From JBECKQ01 sp040235375 (GTDB lineage: Bacteria; Planctomycetota; Phycisphaerae; UBA1845): 7,990 nt of DNA. Position numbers and translations under genes: made by a program. Below are positions 1 to 6,885 of the stretch, one piece after another. The stretch spans positions 1-7,990 of the forward strand of contig JBECKQ010000076.1 of assembly GCA_040235375.1 (NCBI GenBank), written 5' to 3'. Every line of letters begins with the position of its first letter. Position 1 is the first letter of the stretch. The notes beneath the pieces are model-generated. The model was not told the origin of the DNA. It made no database searches and saw nothing but the letters and a program-made list of their open reading frames with translations.

Positions 1-61
1 ACGTGAATGGGATGCCGGCGGATTCGGGCATTCATCGATGGAATTCACTGGCATTCAGAAG

Positions 62-68
62 AAGGAGG
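62..68 (+). promoter_or_regulatory. Ribosome binding site of the dehydrogenase gene
   Basis: AAGGAGG lies 7 bases before the ATG at 76. It decides the start: the same frame is open from base 7, but the ATG at 76 has this near-perfect Shine-Dalgarno and opens directly into a signal peptide. The 23 codons upstream look unlike a leader peptide. Confidence 0.8.
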
Positions 69-75
69 CGATTGC

Positions 76-1914
76 ATGTCCCTAAACGGCAACCGACGCG
101 AAACGCTCCGTGCGCTCACCCCCAGAAACGTGCCCGTGGCGGCGACAGTGACCGCTGTGCTGGCCCTCGCCTGGTCGCCGGCGCATGCGCAAATTCCCAA
201 GGGAGACATAACGGTGCGGCTGGAGACGGTCGCGACGGGGCTCGTGTCCCCCGAGCACCTGACCGGCGCCGGCGACGGCTCCGGTCGATTGTTCGTCGTC
301 GATCAGGCGGGCACGATTCGCATCATCAAGGACGGCGTGCTGCTGCCGACGCCCTTCCTCGATCTGACGGCGGAGATTCCCACCCTGGCGACAAGCTACG
401 ACGAGCGAGGTTTTCTCGGCCTGGCGTTTCATCCGGACTATGCGAGCAACGGGCGCTTCTTCGTGCGCTACAGCCGTCCGCGAGCAGGCACCGCGGGGGA
501 GCCCTGCTTCGGGACGAGCCGCGGATGCCACGAAGAAGTGCTCGCCGAATACACCGTGTCGGGCGATCCCGACATTGCGAATACGAATGGAATGATCCTG
601 TTCGCGATCGACGAGCCGGAGTTCAACCACAACTCCGGTACGGTGGCGTTCGGTCCGGACGGGTATCTGTATTTCACGCTGGGGGACGGCGGCGGCGCGA
701 ACGACGGGCTCGACGATCCCAGCCTGCCGCACGGGCCCACGGGCAACGGTCAGAACATCAACACGGCCTTGGGGGCAATGCTGCGTATCGACGTGGACGG
801 CGGATCGCCGTACGCGATACCGGCCGACAATCCGTTTGTGGGAACGGACGGCTTGGATGAAATCTATGCGTACGGATTTCGCAATCCATTCCGGTTCTCG
901 TTCGATGATGGCCCCGGGGGGGACAATCGGCTGCTCGTGGCCGACGTCGGTCAGGCCCGTTTCGAGGAGCTGGATGACGTGGTCAGCGGGGGCAATTACG
1001 GCTGGGTCATACGGGAAGGCGCCCACTGCTTCGATCCGTTTGACCCCTCGGTGCCGCTGCCAACCTGCGACAGCAACGGCCTGATCGACCCGATTGCCGA
1101 ATACGAACATGCGGACGGCGGCATTGCCATCGTCGGAGGGTATGTCTACCGCGGCTCCGCGCTGCCCGGTATCGCGGGTACCTATATCTTCGGCGATTTC
1201 AGCGCCGACTTCGGCCCGACCGGCCGGCTCTATTACCTTGACGAGAGCATGCCCGGTTCGCCGGAGGTTTTCGAACTGCGACTCGGGCCGAATGATGCCC
1301 CCCTTGGACGCTTTTTGAAAGGGATGGGCGAGGACGAGGATGGCGAAGTGTATGCCCTGGTTTCGTCAGACCTGGGTCCGACGGGCACCAGCGGTGAGGT
1401 GCTGAAGATCGTACCGCTGTTTGGCGATAGCGACGGCGACGGCGATGTCGATTCGACCGACTACGAACAGTTCGCTCAATGCCTGGGTGGGCCGGGCGTA
1501 TCCGCGGCGACGCCGGAGACGGTGCATGTTTCCGTCGGGGGGGTGAGTTTCGTGTTTACGCCTGCGAACGTAACGATCGAGACGGGGGACACCGTTCATT
1601 GGACCTGGGAGGGAGGCATCCACAACGTCGAGAGCGGCGTGGGCGGGACATACGACGGGAATTTCCGCTCGGGCAATGCGACTTCGGACACGAGCACGAC
1701 GTTTGACGTCACGTTCGACGCGGCGTTCCTGGCCGCGCACCCGATGCCGGACAACGTGTACCCCTACTACTGCGTGGTGCACGAGAGCTTCGGCATGGTA
1801 GGCTCGGTGACGGTGAACGATCCGGCATGCCTGAAGTTCGATGCGGATGGGGATTCGGATGTCGACGTCGAGGATTTCCGGGCATTCCAGGATTCGTACA
1901 CGGGCGGCCCCTGA
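76..1914 (+). CDS. Secreted PQQ-type glucose/sorbosone dehydrogenase with C-terminal cupredoxin nested in a dockerin-like repeat
   Basis: 612 residues. Residues 1-38 are a signal peptide (Arg-rich start, hydrophobic core, cleavage predicted after Ala-His-Ala); the RRETLR stretch at 7-12 only loosely resembles a Tat motif. Residues about 47-447 match the glucose/sorbosone dehydrogenase six-bladed propeller, which oxidises sugars or aldoses outside the cytoplasm using PQQ. Recognisable pieces are ERGFLGLAFHPDY, NHNSGTVAFGPDG, YAYGFRNPFRF and GGNYGW. By eye, His185 (HNSG) and Arg269 (FRNP) align with the catalytic His144 and Arg228 of Acinetobacter soluble glucose dehydrogenase. Residues 450-475 are the first half of a dockerin-like repeat (DSDGDGDVD loop). 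About 482-581 form a cupredoxin with candidate copper ligands His516, Cys566, His569 and Met574 (CVVHESFGM). Residues 583-612 are the second dockerin-like half (DADGDSDVD). The substrate cannot be told. The propeller could be a non-PQQ relative, since many planctomycete members of the family are uncharacterised. The gene stands alone and converges with the kinase gene. Confidence 0.87.
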   Translation: MSLNGNRRETLRALTPRNVPVAATVTAVLALAWSPAHAQIPKGDITVRLETVATGLVSPEHLTGAGDGSGRLFVVDQAGTIRIIKDGVLLPTPFLDLTAEIPTLATSYDERGFLGLAFHPDYASNGRFFVRYSRPRAGTAGEPCFGTSRGCHEEVLAEYTVSGDPDIANTNGMILFAIDEPEFNHNSGTVAFGPDGYLYFTLGDGGGANDGLDDPSLPHGPTGNGQNINTALGAMLRIDVDGGSPYAIPADNPFVGTDGLDEIYAYGFRNPFRFSFDDGPGGDNRLLVADVGQARFEELDDVVSGGNYGWVIREGAHCFDPFDPSVPLPTCDSNGLIDPIAEYEHADGGIAIVGGYVYRGSALPGIAGTYIFGDFSADFGPTGRLYYLDESMPGSPEVFELRLGPNDAPLGRFLKGMGEDEDGEVYALVSSDLGPTGTSGEVLKIVPLFGDSDGDGDVDSTDYEQFAQCLGGPGVSAATPETVHVSVGGVSFVFTPANVTIETGDTVHWTWEGGIHNVESGVGGTYDGNFRSGNATSDTSTTFDVTFDAAFLAAHPMPDNVYPYYCVVHESFGMVGSVTVNDPACLKFDADGDSDVDVEDFRAFQDSYTGGP

Positions 1915-2014
1915 CGTTTCAGGCGCAAATCATGAAGCGGCGGCACGCGAGCAGTCTTCGCCGGTGAGGCGGGCGTGATCGATCCGCTTCCAGCAGACCG
2001 ACCCCTCCGAAGGA

Positions 2015-2045
2015 CCAGCCGCGGCTCGAAATGAGTCGCGGCTGG
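2015..2045. terminator. Stem-loop between convergent genes, probable bidirectional terminator
   Basis: A 13-base-pair GC-rich stem (2015-2027 with 2033-2045, one G-T wobble) closes a 5-base loop, GAAAT. It lies between the stop codons of the dehydrogenase (1914) and the kinase (2114), which face each other. There is no T tract on either side, so intrinsic termination is an inference from position and stem strength. The rest of the gap (1915-2113) shows no gene. Confidence 0.5.
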
Positions 2046-2113
2046 CCTATATATGCCGCGGACCAATGGCGTGGCGCGCGAGTTCTGCTGGCCGGCGGTT
2101 CGATGGCGGCGAG

Positions 2114-4429
2114 TCAACCGTTGTTTTCGTCACCGCTGAGTTGCTCGAGAAGCTCCTTGATTCGCTCGGAGTCGAGCGATGTGGGGATCTGCGGGAGGTG
2201 CTCGGCGGGTGAGGACGCCTGCTCCGCGGCAGCTCGGGCCTGTTCGGCTGCTCGGGTGCGCTCCTCGAGCGCCGCGGTCACGCGACCGAGGGCGATGGTC
2301 AGACGGCCGCTGGGCTTCTGCTGGAACGCGCGGAAATAGTCGCCGCGGGCCTCTTCGAACTGGTTGAGCTGTTCGTAGCAGCGGCCGCGCATTTCGTATA
2401 CCTCCGCGTTCTTTGGTTCGAGCTGCAGAAGCCTGGTCAGGTCGATGGCGGCGGCATAGGGGCGTCCCTGTTTGACCGCGGCATCGGCCCGCTTGAGCAG
2501 AGCCAGCTTGCAGTCGGAGTCGGCGCGCAGGGCACGCGTGAAGAGGCCGACGGCCTTGTCGGCCTCCCCGAGGCCGACAAGGGCGATGCCTTCAAGGACA
2601 TCAAGACGGTGGCTGCGGCCACCGGCCTCGGCCGCCGTCTGCGCGTCGGCAAGGGCGGACTCGTACTGCCCGGCAAGGTCGTTCGCCGCGGCCCGGGCAA
2701 GATGGCCGGCGGGGCGATCGGGTGCTGCGGCGATGATCGACTCGGCGTCGGCGAGCATGTCGTCGAGGCGGGACATCTGGCAGTACAGCCAGGTTCGCAG
2801 GATTCTGGGTTCGCGGTAGTCCGGCCGCCGGATCAGCGCCTGCTCGATATAGGCGAGGGCGGTGGCCGGATCCTTTTCCGACAACGCTGCAAGATAAAGC
2901 GCCTCCGCGGAGTGGGGCTCGATAGAGCTCGCGTCGACGCCGCCGAAGTGCTTGCGCTCCACCTCGCGCACCGCGGTAAGGAACATGGCGGCGATTCGCT
3001 CCGCATCGGTCCATTCCGTCTGCCCGGCGCTTTGCTCGCCTGCCTGAAAAACGTCGCCAAGGGGGCCCTGCTGCTGAAGCCATTCCTTGAGCTCCTCGCC
3101 GAACTTGGCGCCGTTGCTTTGGGCGTTCTCGAGTTGTTCAAAGAGGGCGGTACGTTCCTGCTCGAGTTGCAGGTTACGCGCGATGGCGGTGACGGCCTCC
3201 TCGTCGCGCGTGGCAGCGAACTGCTCGGTCTGCCGCGTCACGCGCTGCTGGCGAAACAGCAGCGAGGCAAGCAGCACGACGATGATCGCCGCCGCGACGC
3301 TGATGGACACCGGCTTGTGGCGCGAGATATACCGCCCGGCCCAGGCAATCGGGCCGATGCGGCGGGCGCGAATCGGGGCGCGCCGGAGATACCGATCAAG
3401 GTCGTCGCGCATTTCCTCGGCAGCGCGGTATCGCTTGTGCGGCTCCTTCTCCATCGCCTTGAGGCAGATCGTCTCGAGGTCGACGGGGACATGGCGGTTG
3501 ATCGAACGCGGCGGTATGGGGTCGGTGGTGAGGATGCGCGTGATCACCTGCTCGCGCGTCGTACCAGGGAACGGCGGGCGCAGCGTTAGCCACTCGTACA
3601 TGGTCGCGCCGAGCGAATAGATGTCCGTGGCCTGCTGGACGCGCCGGTTGTCGCCGGATATCTGCTCGGGGGACATGTACAGCGGCGAGCCGACGAATTC
3701 GCCCGTGACGGTCACGCCGGGCTGCTCGAGGACGCGGGCGAGGCCGAAGTCGGAGATGCACAGGCGGCCGTCATCGCCGACGAGCAGGTTGTGCGGCTTG
3801 ATGTCGCGGTGAATCACGCCGTGGCGGTGGGCGTAGTCCAGAGCGCCGGCAACATCGCGAAGTTGTCGGGCAACCGTGTCGTAGTAGGCCGCGGCGCTTG
3901 GATAGCAGACGGACGAGGCGGTGTCCGTCGCGGAATCCGTTGTCGCTTCGTCTGTGGCGCTGCCTGCGGCGGAGTCCTCCCCTTCGCGAGGAATGATCTC
4001 GGTGTCGGCGAGGGCGAGCTCCTCCGGCGTCATGGGGCGGCGAGCGCCGGACGAGGAGCCGCCGTCCTCAGCGGGCAGGCCGTGGGCCTGTTCGTCGATG
4101 ATGTCGTGCAGGCTGCGCCCGCAGACAAGCTCCATCGCGTAGAAATAGGTGTCGCCTTCGTGTCCCTGGGCGAAGATGGGGACGATGTTGGGATGATGGA
4201 GCTTGCCGGAGGCCTGTGCTTCACGCTTGAACCTCTCGACGGCGGCGAGCGTGAGGCCGAGGCTGCTGGACAGGACCTTGAGCGCGACGATGCGATCGAG
4301 GGACGTTTGACGCGCGCGAAAGACGACCCCCATGCCGCCGCGGCCGATTTCTTCGAAAATCTCGAAGTCGCCGATCACGCTTCCGGCAAGCGAGCTGTGC
4401 TGGTCGTACGTGTGGCGCTGCGCGTCCAT
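2114..4429 (-). CDS. Membrane-anchored Hanks-type Ser/Thr protein kinase with C-terminal TPR domain
   Basis: 771 residues. Kinase domain at about 21-348 with every catalytic landmark: glycine loop GRGGMGVV (29-36), ATP-binding Lys51 (VALKVL), helix-C Glu70, HRDIKPHN (207-214, catalytic Asp209), DFG (227-229) and SPE (253-255). It should phosphorylate Ser/Thr of unknown substrates in the cytoplasm. Between the hinge and helix E is an acidic, Ser/Thr/Ala-rich insert of about 60 residues (115-177). One transmembrane helix (373-392) follows a basic stretch. After it come a probable coiled coil (397-437) and about five to six TPR-like repeats (507-706), then an Ala/Glu-rich helix (720-740). With a single helix and an N-terminal cytoplasmic kinase, the TPR part would face the periplasm and could sense or bind proteins. 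The start at 4429 is chosen because the preceding minus-strand bases GGGAAGGGAAATA give a usable ribosome site and the kinase fold begins about 20 residues later. The frame stays open to 4954 but encodes Arg/Cys/His-rich sequence with no domain. It is transcribed divergently from the ClC gene. Confidence 0.92.
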   Translation of the reverse strand: MDAQRHTYDQHSSLAGSVIGDFEIFEEIGRGGMGVVFRARQTSLDRIVALKVLSSSLGLTLAAVERFKREAQASGKLHHPNIVPIFAQGHEGDTYFYAMELVCGRSLHDIIDEQAHGLPAEDGGSSSGARRPMTPEELALADTEIIPREGEDSAAGSATDEATTDSATDTASSVCYPSAAAYYDTVARQLRDVAGALDYAHRHGVIHRDIKPHNLLVGDDGRLCISDFGLARVLEQPGVTVTGEFVGSPLYMSPEQISGDNRRVQQATDIYSLGATMYEWLTLRPPFPGTTREQVITRILTTDPIPPRSINRHVPVDLETICLKAMEKEPHKRYRAAEEMRDDLDRYLRRAPIRARRIGPIAWAGRYISRHKPVSISVAAAIIVVLLASLLFRQQRVTRQTEQFAATRDEEAVTAIARNLQLEQERTALFEQLENAQSNGAKFGEELKEWLQQQGPLGDVFQAGEQSAGQTEWTDAERIAAMFLTAVREVERKHFGGVDASSIEPHSAEALYLAALSEKDPATALAYIEQALIRRPDYREPRILRTWLYCQMSRLDDMLADAESIIAAAPDRPAGHLARAAANDLAGQYESALADAQTAAEAGGRSHRLDVLEGIALVGLGEADKAVGLFTRALRADSDCKLALLKRADAAVKQGRPYAAAIDLTRLLQLEPKNAEVYEMRGRCYEQLNQFEEARGDYFRAFQQKPSGRLTIALGRVTAALEERTRAAEQARAAAEQASSPAEHLPQIPTSLDSERIKELLEQLSGDENNG

Positions 4430-4476
4430 TATTTCCCTTCCCGGTGCGAGTGGCGCAACCGGGGCCGAGTCGATCG

Positions 4477-4529
4477 TGCAGGCGTGCCACGCCTGCATGC
4501 GGCGGTCATGAGTGGCGTGCTGGCACGCC
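4477..4529. repeat. Two related palindromes in the kinase leader
   Basis: The first, 4477-4497, has 10-base arms around a single central C (TGCAGGCGTG / CACGCCTGCA). The second, 4514-4529, has 7-base arms around TG (GGCGTGC / GCACGCC). Both share the core GGCGTG/CACGCC and sit 17 bases apart, 48 to 100 bases upstream of the kinase start codon. They could be a dispersed intergenic repeat family, a pair of operator sites, or leader hairpins; the sequence alone does not decide. Confidence 0.6.
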
Positions 4530-4582
4530 GAGCGCCATCCGCCGGCGAATTCGTCCCGGGGGCGCAGAAATCTCGCTACTAC

Positions 4583-4611
4583 AATGTGCACCGGGGATAT
4601 TCGGCGGTCAA
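4583..4611 (-). promoter_or_regulatory. Candidate promoter of the kinase gene
   Basis: Reading the minus strand, TTGACC (4611-4606) is followed after 17 bases by CACATT (4588-4583), a fair -35 and a weak -10 for a housekeeping sigma factor. It would give a leader of roughly 145 bases that includes both palindromes. Such matches arise by chance, so this is tentative. Confidence 0.22.
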
Positions 4612-4856
4612 TGCGAAGAATTGGGGTGTTTTCTAACATGTCGCGCTGGGGGACAACGCGGGGGATGCATCGAGGCATGGATGGATGCGTATCCGGCGCG
4701 TTCGCGAATACAGGCTGCCCGGCCGGTTTCAACGCCGTATCCCGCTTCGTTGCGGTGTTGTAACGCCTGTCGATATGGGCTAAAAAGTGGGGTTTGCCAC
4801 CGGCCAGCGAGCGACAAGGGGCCCTGGCCGGCATCCGCGGGAAGCGAGTCCGCCTG

Positions 4857-6665
4857 ATGCGGCATTGGCTGCAGAGTCTCAGCCTGTTTATCAGTCGAGT
4901 TCGTGCCAAGCTCCTGCCGGCTCTGTCGGCGGCCGGTGTGCGGGACGAGTACATCCTCGTTTTCCTGTCGGTGATCGTCGGCGGAGCGACCGGCCTGGGG
5001 GCGCACCTGTTCTACAAGGCGCTGGAATGGTCGTTTGCTCATACGCAGTCGGCGGACGGCATTCTGACGACCCGGCCGTACATGCTGGTCTTGCTGCCGG
5101 CTGCCGGAGGGTTGATCGTCGGGCTGATCATTCAGTTCTACGCGCGCGAGGCGCGGGGACATGGCGTGCCGGAGGTGATGGACGCCATGTTTCGGCATGG
5201 CGGCGTGATCCGCGCTCGCGTGTCGGTGGCCAAGGCCGTAGCGAGCGCCCTGACCATCGGCTCCGGCGGGTCGGCCGGGACCGAAGGCCCGATCGTGCAG
5301 ATCGGGGCGGCGATCGGCAGCAGCATCGGCCAGGGGATCGGGATTCATCGGCGACACCTGAACACGCTGGTGGCATGTGGCGTGGCGGGGGGCATCGCGT
5401 CGATTTTCAACGCGCCGATCGCGGGCGTCCTGTTCGCTCTGGAGATTTTCCTCGGCGACTTCTCCTTCAAGACCTTTTCACCGATCGTCGTCGCCAGCGT
5501 CATGGCGACATCGCTGACGCACTACTGCCGGCCGGTGGACCGGGGCATCTTCGAGATAACCCGGCCGGAACACTACGTCTTCAACGGTTCGGAACTGCCT
5601 TACTACCTTGTTCTCGGGATCCTGTGCGCGTTGGCGGCGCTGGCGCTTGTGCGCCTGCTTTACGGGCTCGAGGGCGTTGTCGACTGGATGAAGCTCCCGC
5701 TGGCGCTCAAGCCGGCGATGGGCGGGGCAGCGCTGGGCCTGCTGGGGGTGATCTGGGTGAAGGCGGCGCCGGCGTCGTTCGTACCGCCATTTTACGGCAA
5801 CGGTTACCCACTGATCGAGGCGGCAATCAGCCCGGAACTGCTGCAAATGGGGTTGGTATACCTGTTCGCCCTCGCCGTGCTGAAGCTGGTGTCGACGGCC
5901 TTGACCCTGGGAAGCGGTGGGTCGGGAGGTGTGTTCGCTCCATCGCTGTTTGTCGGGGCGTGTCTGGGCGGGATCTTCGGGCTGGTGCTGCATAGACTCG
6001 GGTACGTGCCGCTGACGAGTGTCAGCGCTTACGCGATCGTCGGCATGGCCGCGGTGCTGGCCGCGGCGACGCATGCACCGCTCACGGCGATCGTGATTCT
6101 CTACGAATTGACGCGGCAGCCGCGTGTGATTCTGCCGATCATGTTCGCGGCGATCGTGGCGACCGGAATCGCCCGTTATCTCTTCCGCGACAGCATTTAC
6201 ACGCTGAAGCTCACGCGCCGCGGCGTGCGCGTGGGACGACTGGCGGACGTGACCATCCTCAGGCGCGTACAAGCGGACCAGGTGAGGGTCGCTCCGGCAG
6301 CGTTCGTGCATCCGGAGGAGCCGCTGCAAAAGCTGCTAAAGCTGGCCGAAGACGTCGAAAGCGGCGACTTCGTCGTGACGGACGATCATGGCGACTACTG
6401 CGGCATGGTCGTAAGCGACGACATCAAGACGGCGCTTCTGCAGCCGGAGGCGGTGCCGCTTCTCCTGGTTACCGAACTGACGCGCCGGGCGGTACCGACT
6501 GTGTCGCCCGGTGAGACGCTGGACAGCGTGCTGGACAAGTTCGCGCGATCGCACGTGGATTCGCTGCCGTTGACGGCCCCGGGCGACGAGCATCGGATCG
6601 AGGGGCTGATAACCAGGCAGGCGGTCATGGATCGCTACCAGGAAGAGCTTGATACGCGGCAGTAA
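4857..6665 (+). CDS. ClC-family chloride channel or chloride/proton antiporter with C-terminal CBS pair
   Basis: 602 residues from the ATG at 4857. The ClC membrane domain spans about 10-450 with its signatures in order: GHGVPEVMDA (101-110, the place of the GSGIP anion motif), GSGGSAGTEGP (135-145, gating Glu143), FNAPIAGVLFALE (184-196), GSGGSGGVFAP (352-362, the GxFxP motif) and a SIYTLKL segment whose Tyr448 fits the anion-coordinating tyrosine. Two CBS domains follow at about 476-529 and 536-598; in this family they bind adenine nucleotides and modulate gating. The product should move chloride across the inner membrane. The residue after Glu196, where classical antiporters carry the internal proton glutamate, is Ile197, so channel or non-classical exchange cannot be separated. 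GTEGP rather than GNEGP argues against the fluoride (CLC-F) subgroup. A TTG at 4794 would add 21 residues; I prefer the ATG because the extension is not recognisably ClC, though the ribosome site before either is weak. No partner gene is adjacent. Confidence 0.9.
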   Translation: MRHWLQSLSLFISRVRAKLLPALSAAGVRDEYILVFLSVIVGGATGLGAHLFYKALEWSFAHTQSADGILTTRPYMLVLLPAAGGLIVGLIIQFYAREARGHGVPEVMDAMFRHGGVIRARVSVAKAVASALTIGSGGSAGTEGPIVQIGAAIGSSIGQGIGIHRRHLNTLVACGVAGGIASIFNAPIAGVLFALEIFLGDFSFKTFSPIVVASVMATSLTHYCRPVDRGIFEITRPEHYVFNGSELPYYLVLGILCALAALALVRLLYGLEGVVDWMKLPLALKPAMGGAALGLLGVIWVKAAPASFVPPFYGNGYPLIEAAISPELLQMGLVYLFALAVLKLVSTALTLGSGGSGGVFAPSLFVGACLGGIFGLVLHRLGYVPLTSVSAYAIVGMAAVLAAATHAPLTAIVILYELTRQPRVILPIMFAAIVATGIARYLFRDSIYTLKLTRRGVRVGRLADVTILRRVQADQVRVAPAAFVHPEEPLQKLLKLAEDVESGDFVVTDDHGDYCGMVVSDDIKTALLQPEAVPLLLVTELTRRAVPTVSPGETLDSVLDKFARSHVDSLPLTAPGDEHRIEGLITRQAVMDRYQEELDTRQ

Positions 6666-6826
6666 AAGGGGGCCGTAACCCATTGTCGCAGGACAAGTTA
6701 GGTTGAATGGCCGGTTGCCGGGCGTCGAACGCGATGATTTTCTACGCCAAGCGTGAACCTCTGCGCCGGCCCGGCGTAGATATAGGTGAGAGCAAACTTC
6801 TCCTCCTAACTGAATAACCGCGATCT

Positions 6827-6864
6827 TCGAAACGGGCGGCCTGACGCGAGGCCGCCCTTTTCGA
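6827..6864. terminator. Bidirectional intrinsic terminator
   Basis: A perfect 9-base-pair stem, GGGCGGCCT (6834-6842) with AGGCCGCCC (6849-6857), closes the loop GACGCG and is followed by TTTT on the plus strand. TCGAAA before and TTTCGA after extend the pairing past one mismatch (6827-6864), so it also reads as a hairpin with flanking A/T on the minus strand. It sits 22 bases beyond the stop codon of the minus-strand haloperoxidase and 162 bases after the ClC stop, between convergent genes, and can serve both. Confidence 0.85.
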
Positions 6865-6885
6865 TGCGCCGCGCTACCCGCGAGA

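Larger units (their letters stand above)
4430..4856. other. Divergent intergenic region between kinase and ClC genes
   Basis: This 427-base stretch separates two divergent start codons, so both promoters should lie in it. I see two palindromes at 4477-4529 and a weak minus-strand promoter candidate at 4583-4611. For the ClC gene, TTGCGG at 4750-4755 followed by AT-richer bases at 4772-4786 is a possible but poor promoter. The reading frames crossing it have no recognisable domain. No riboswitch consensus was evident, including the fluoride type sometimes found before ClC genes. Confidence 0.6.

Noticed and set aside
82..1110. 342-codon minus-strand reading frame opposite the dehydrogenase gene
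   Set aside because: The plus strand encodes a clear propeller with signal peptide; the antisense translation is Arg/Val/His-rich and featureless.
2609..3589. 326-codon plus-strand reading frame opposite the kinase TPR region
   Set aside because: It is the antisense shadow of an intact gene, with no domain recognised.
3791..4636. 281-codon plus-strand reading frame opposite the kinase gene
   Set aside because: It mirrors the kinase codons, has no recognisable domain and no ribosome site; long antisense frames are expected in GC-rich coding DNA.
4690..4856. Fluoride riboswitch ahead of the ClC gene
   Set aside because: I searched by eye for the GGNGATGG start and the downstream conserved bases and did not find them, and the protein carries GTEGP rather than the GNEGP typical of fluoride exporters.
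4794..4856. TTG start for the ClC gene
   Set aside because: It would add 21 residues not recognisable as ClC and lacks a good ribosome site; the ATG at 4857 is preferred, though not certain.
4430..4954. N-terminal extension of the kinase by 175 codons in the same open frame
   Set aside because: The extension is Arg/Cys/His-rich with no domain, runs over the start of the divergent ClC gene, and the ATG at 4429 has a usable ribosome site directly before the kinase fold.
5478..6329. 283-codon minus-strand reading frame opposite the ClC gene
   Set aside because: The antisense translation is Arg/Gln/His-rich without domains and covers conserved ClC motifs.
6666..6826. tRNA or other structured RNA gene after ClC
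   Set aside because: A GTCGAAC stretch at 6724-6730 hints at a T-loop, but no acceptor stem or anticodon arm could be built around it.
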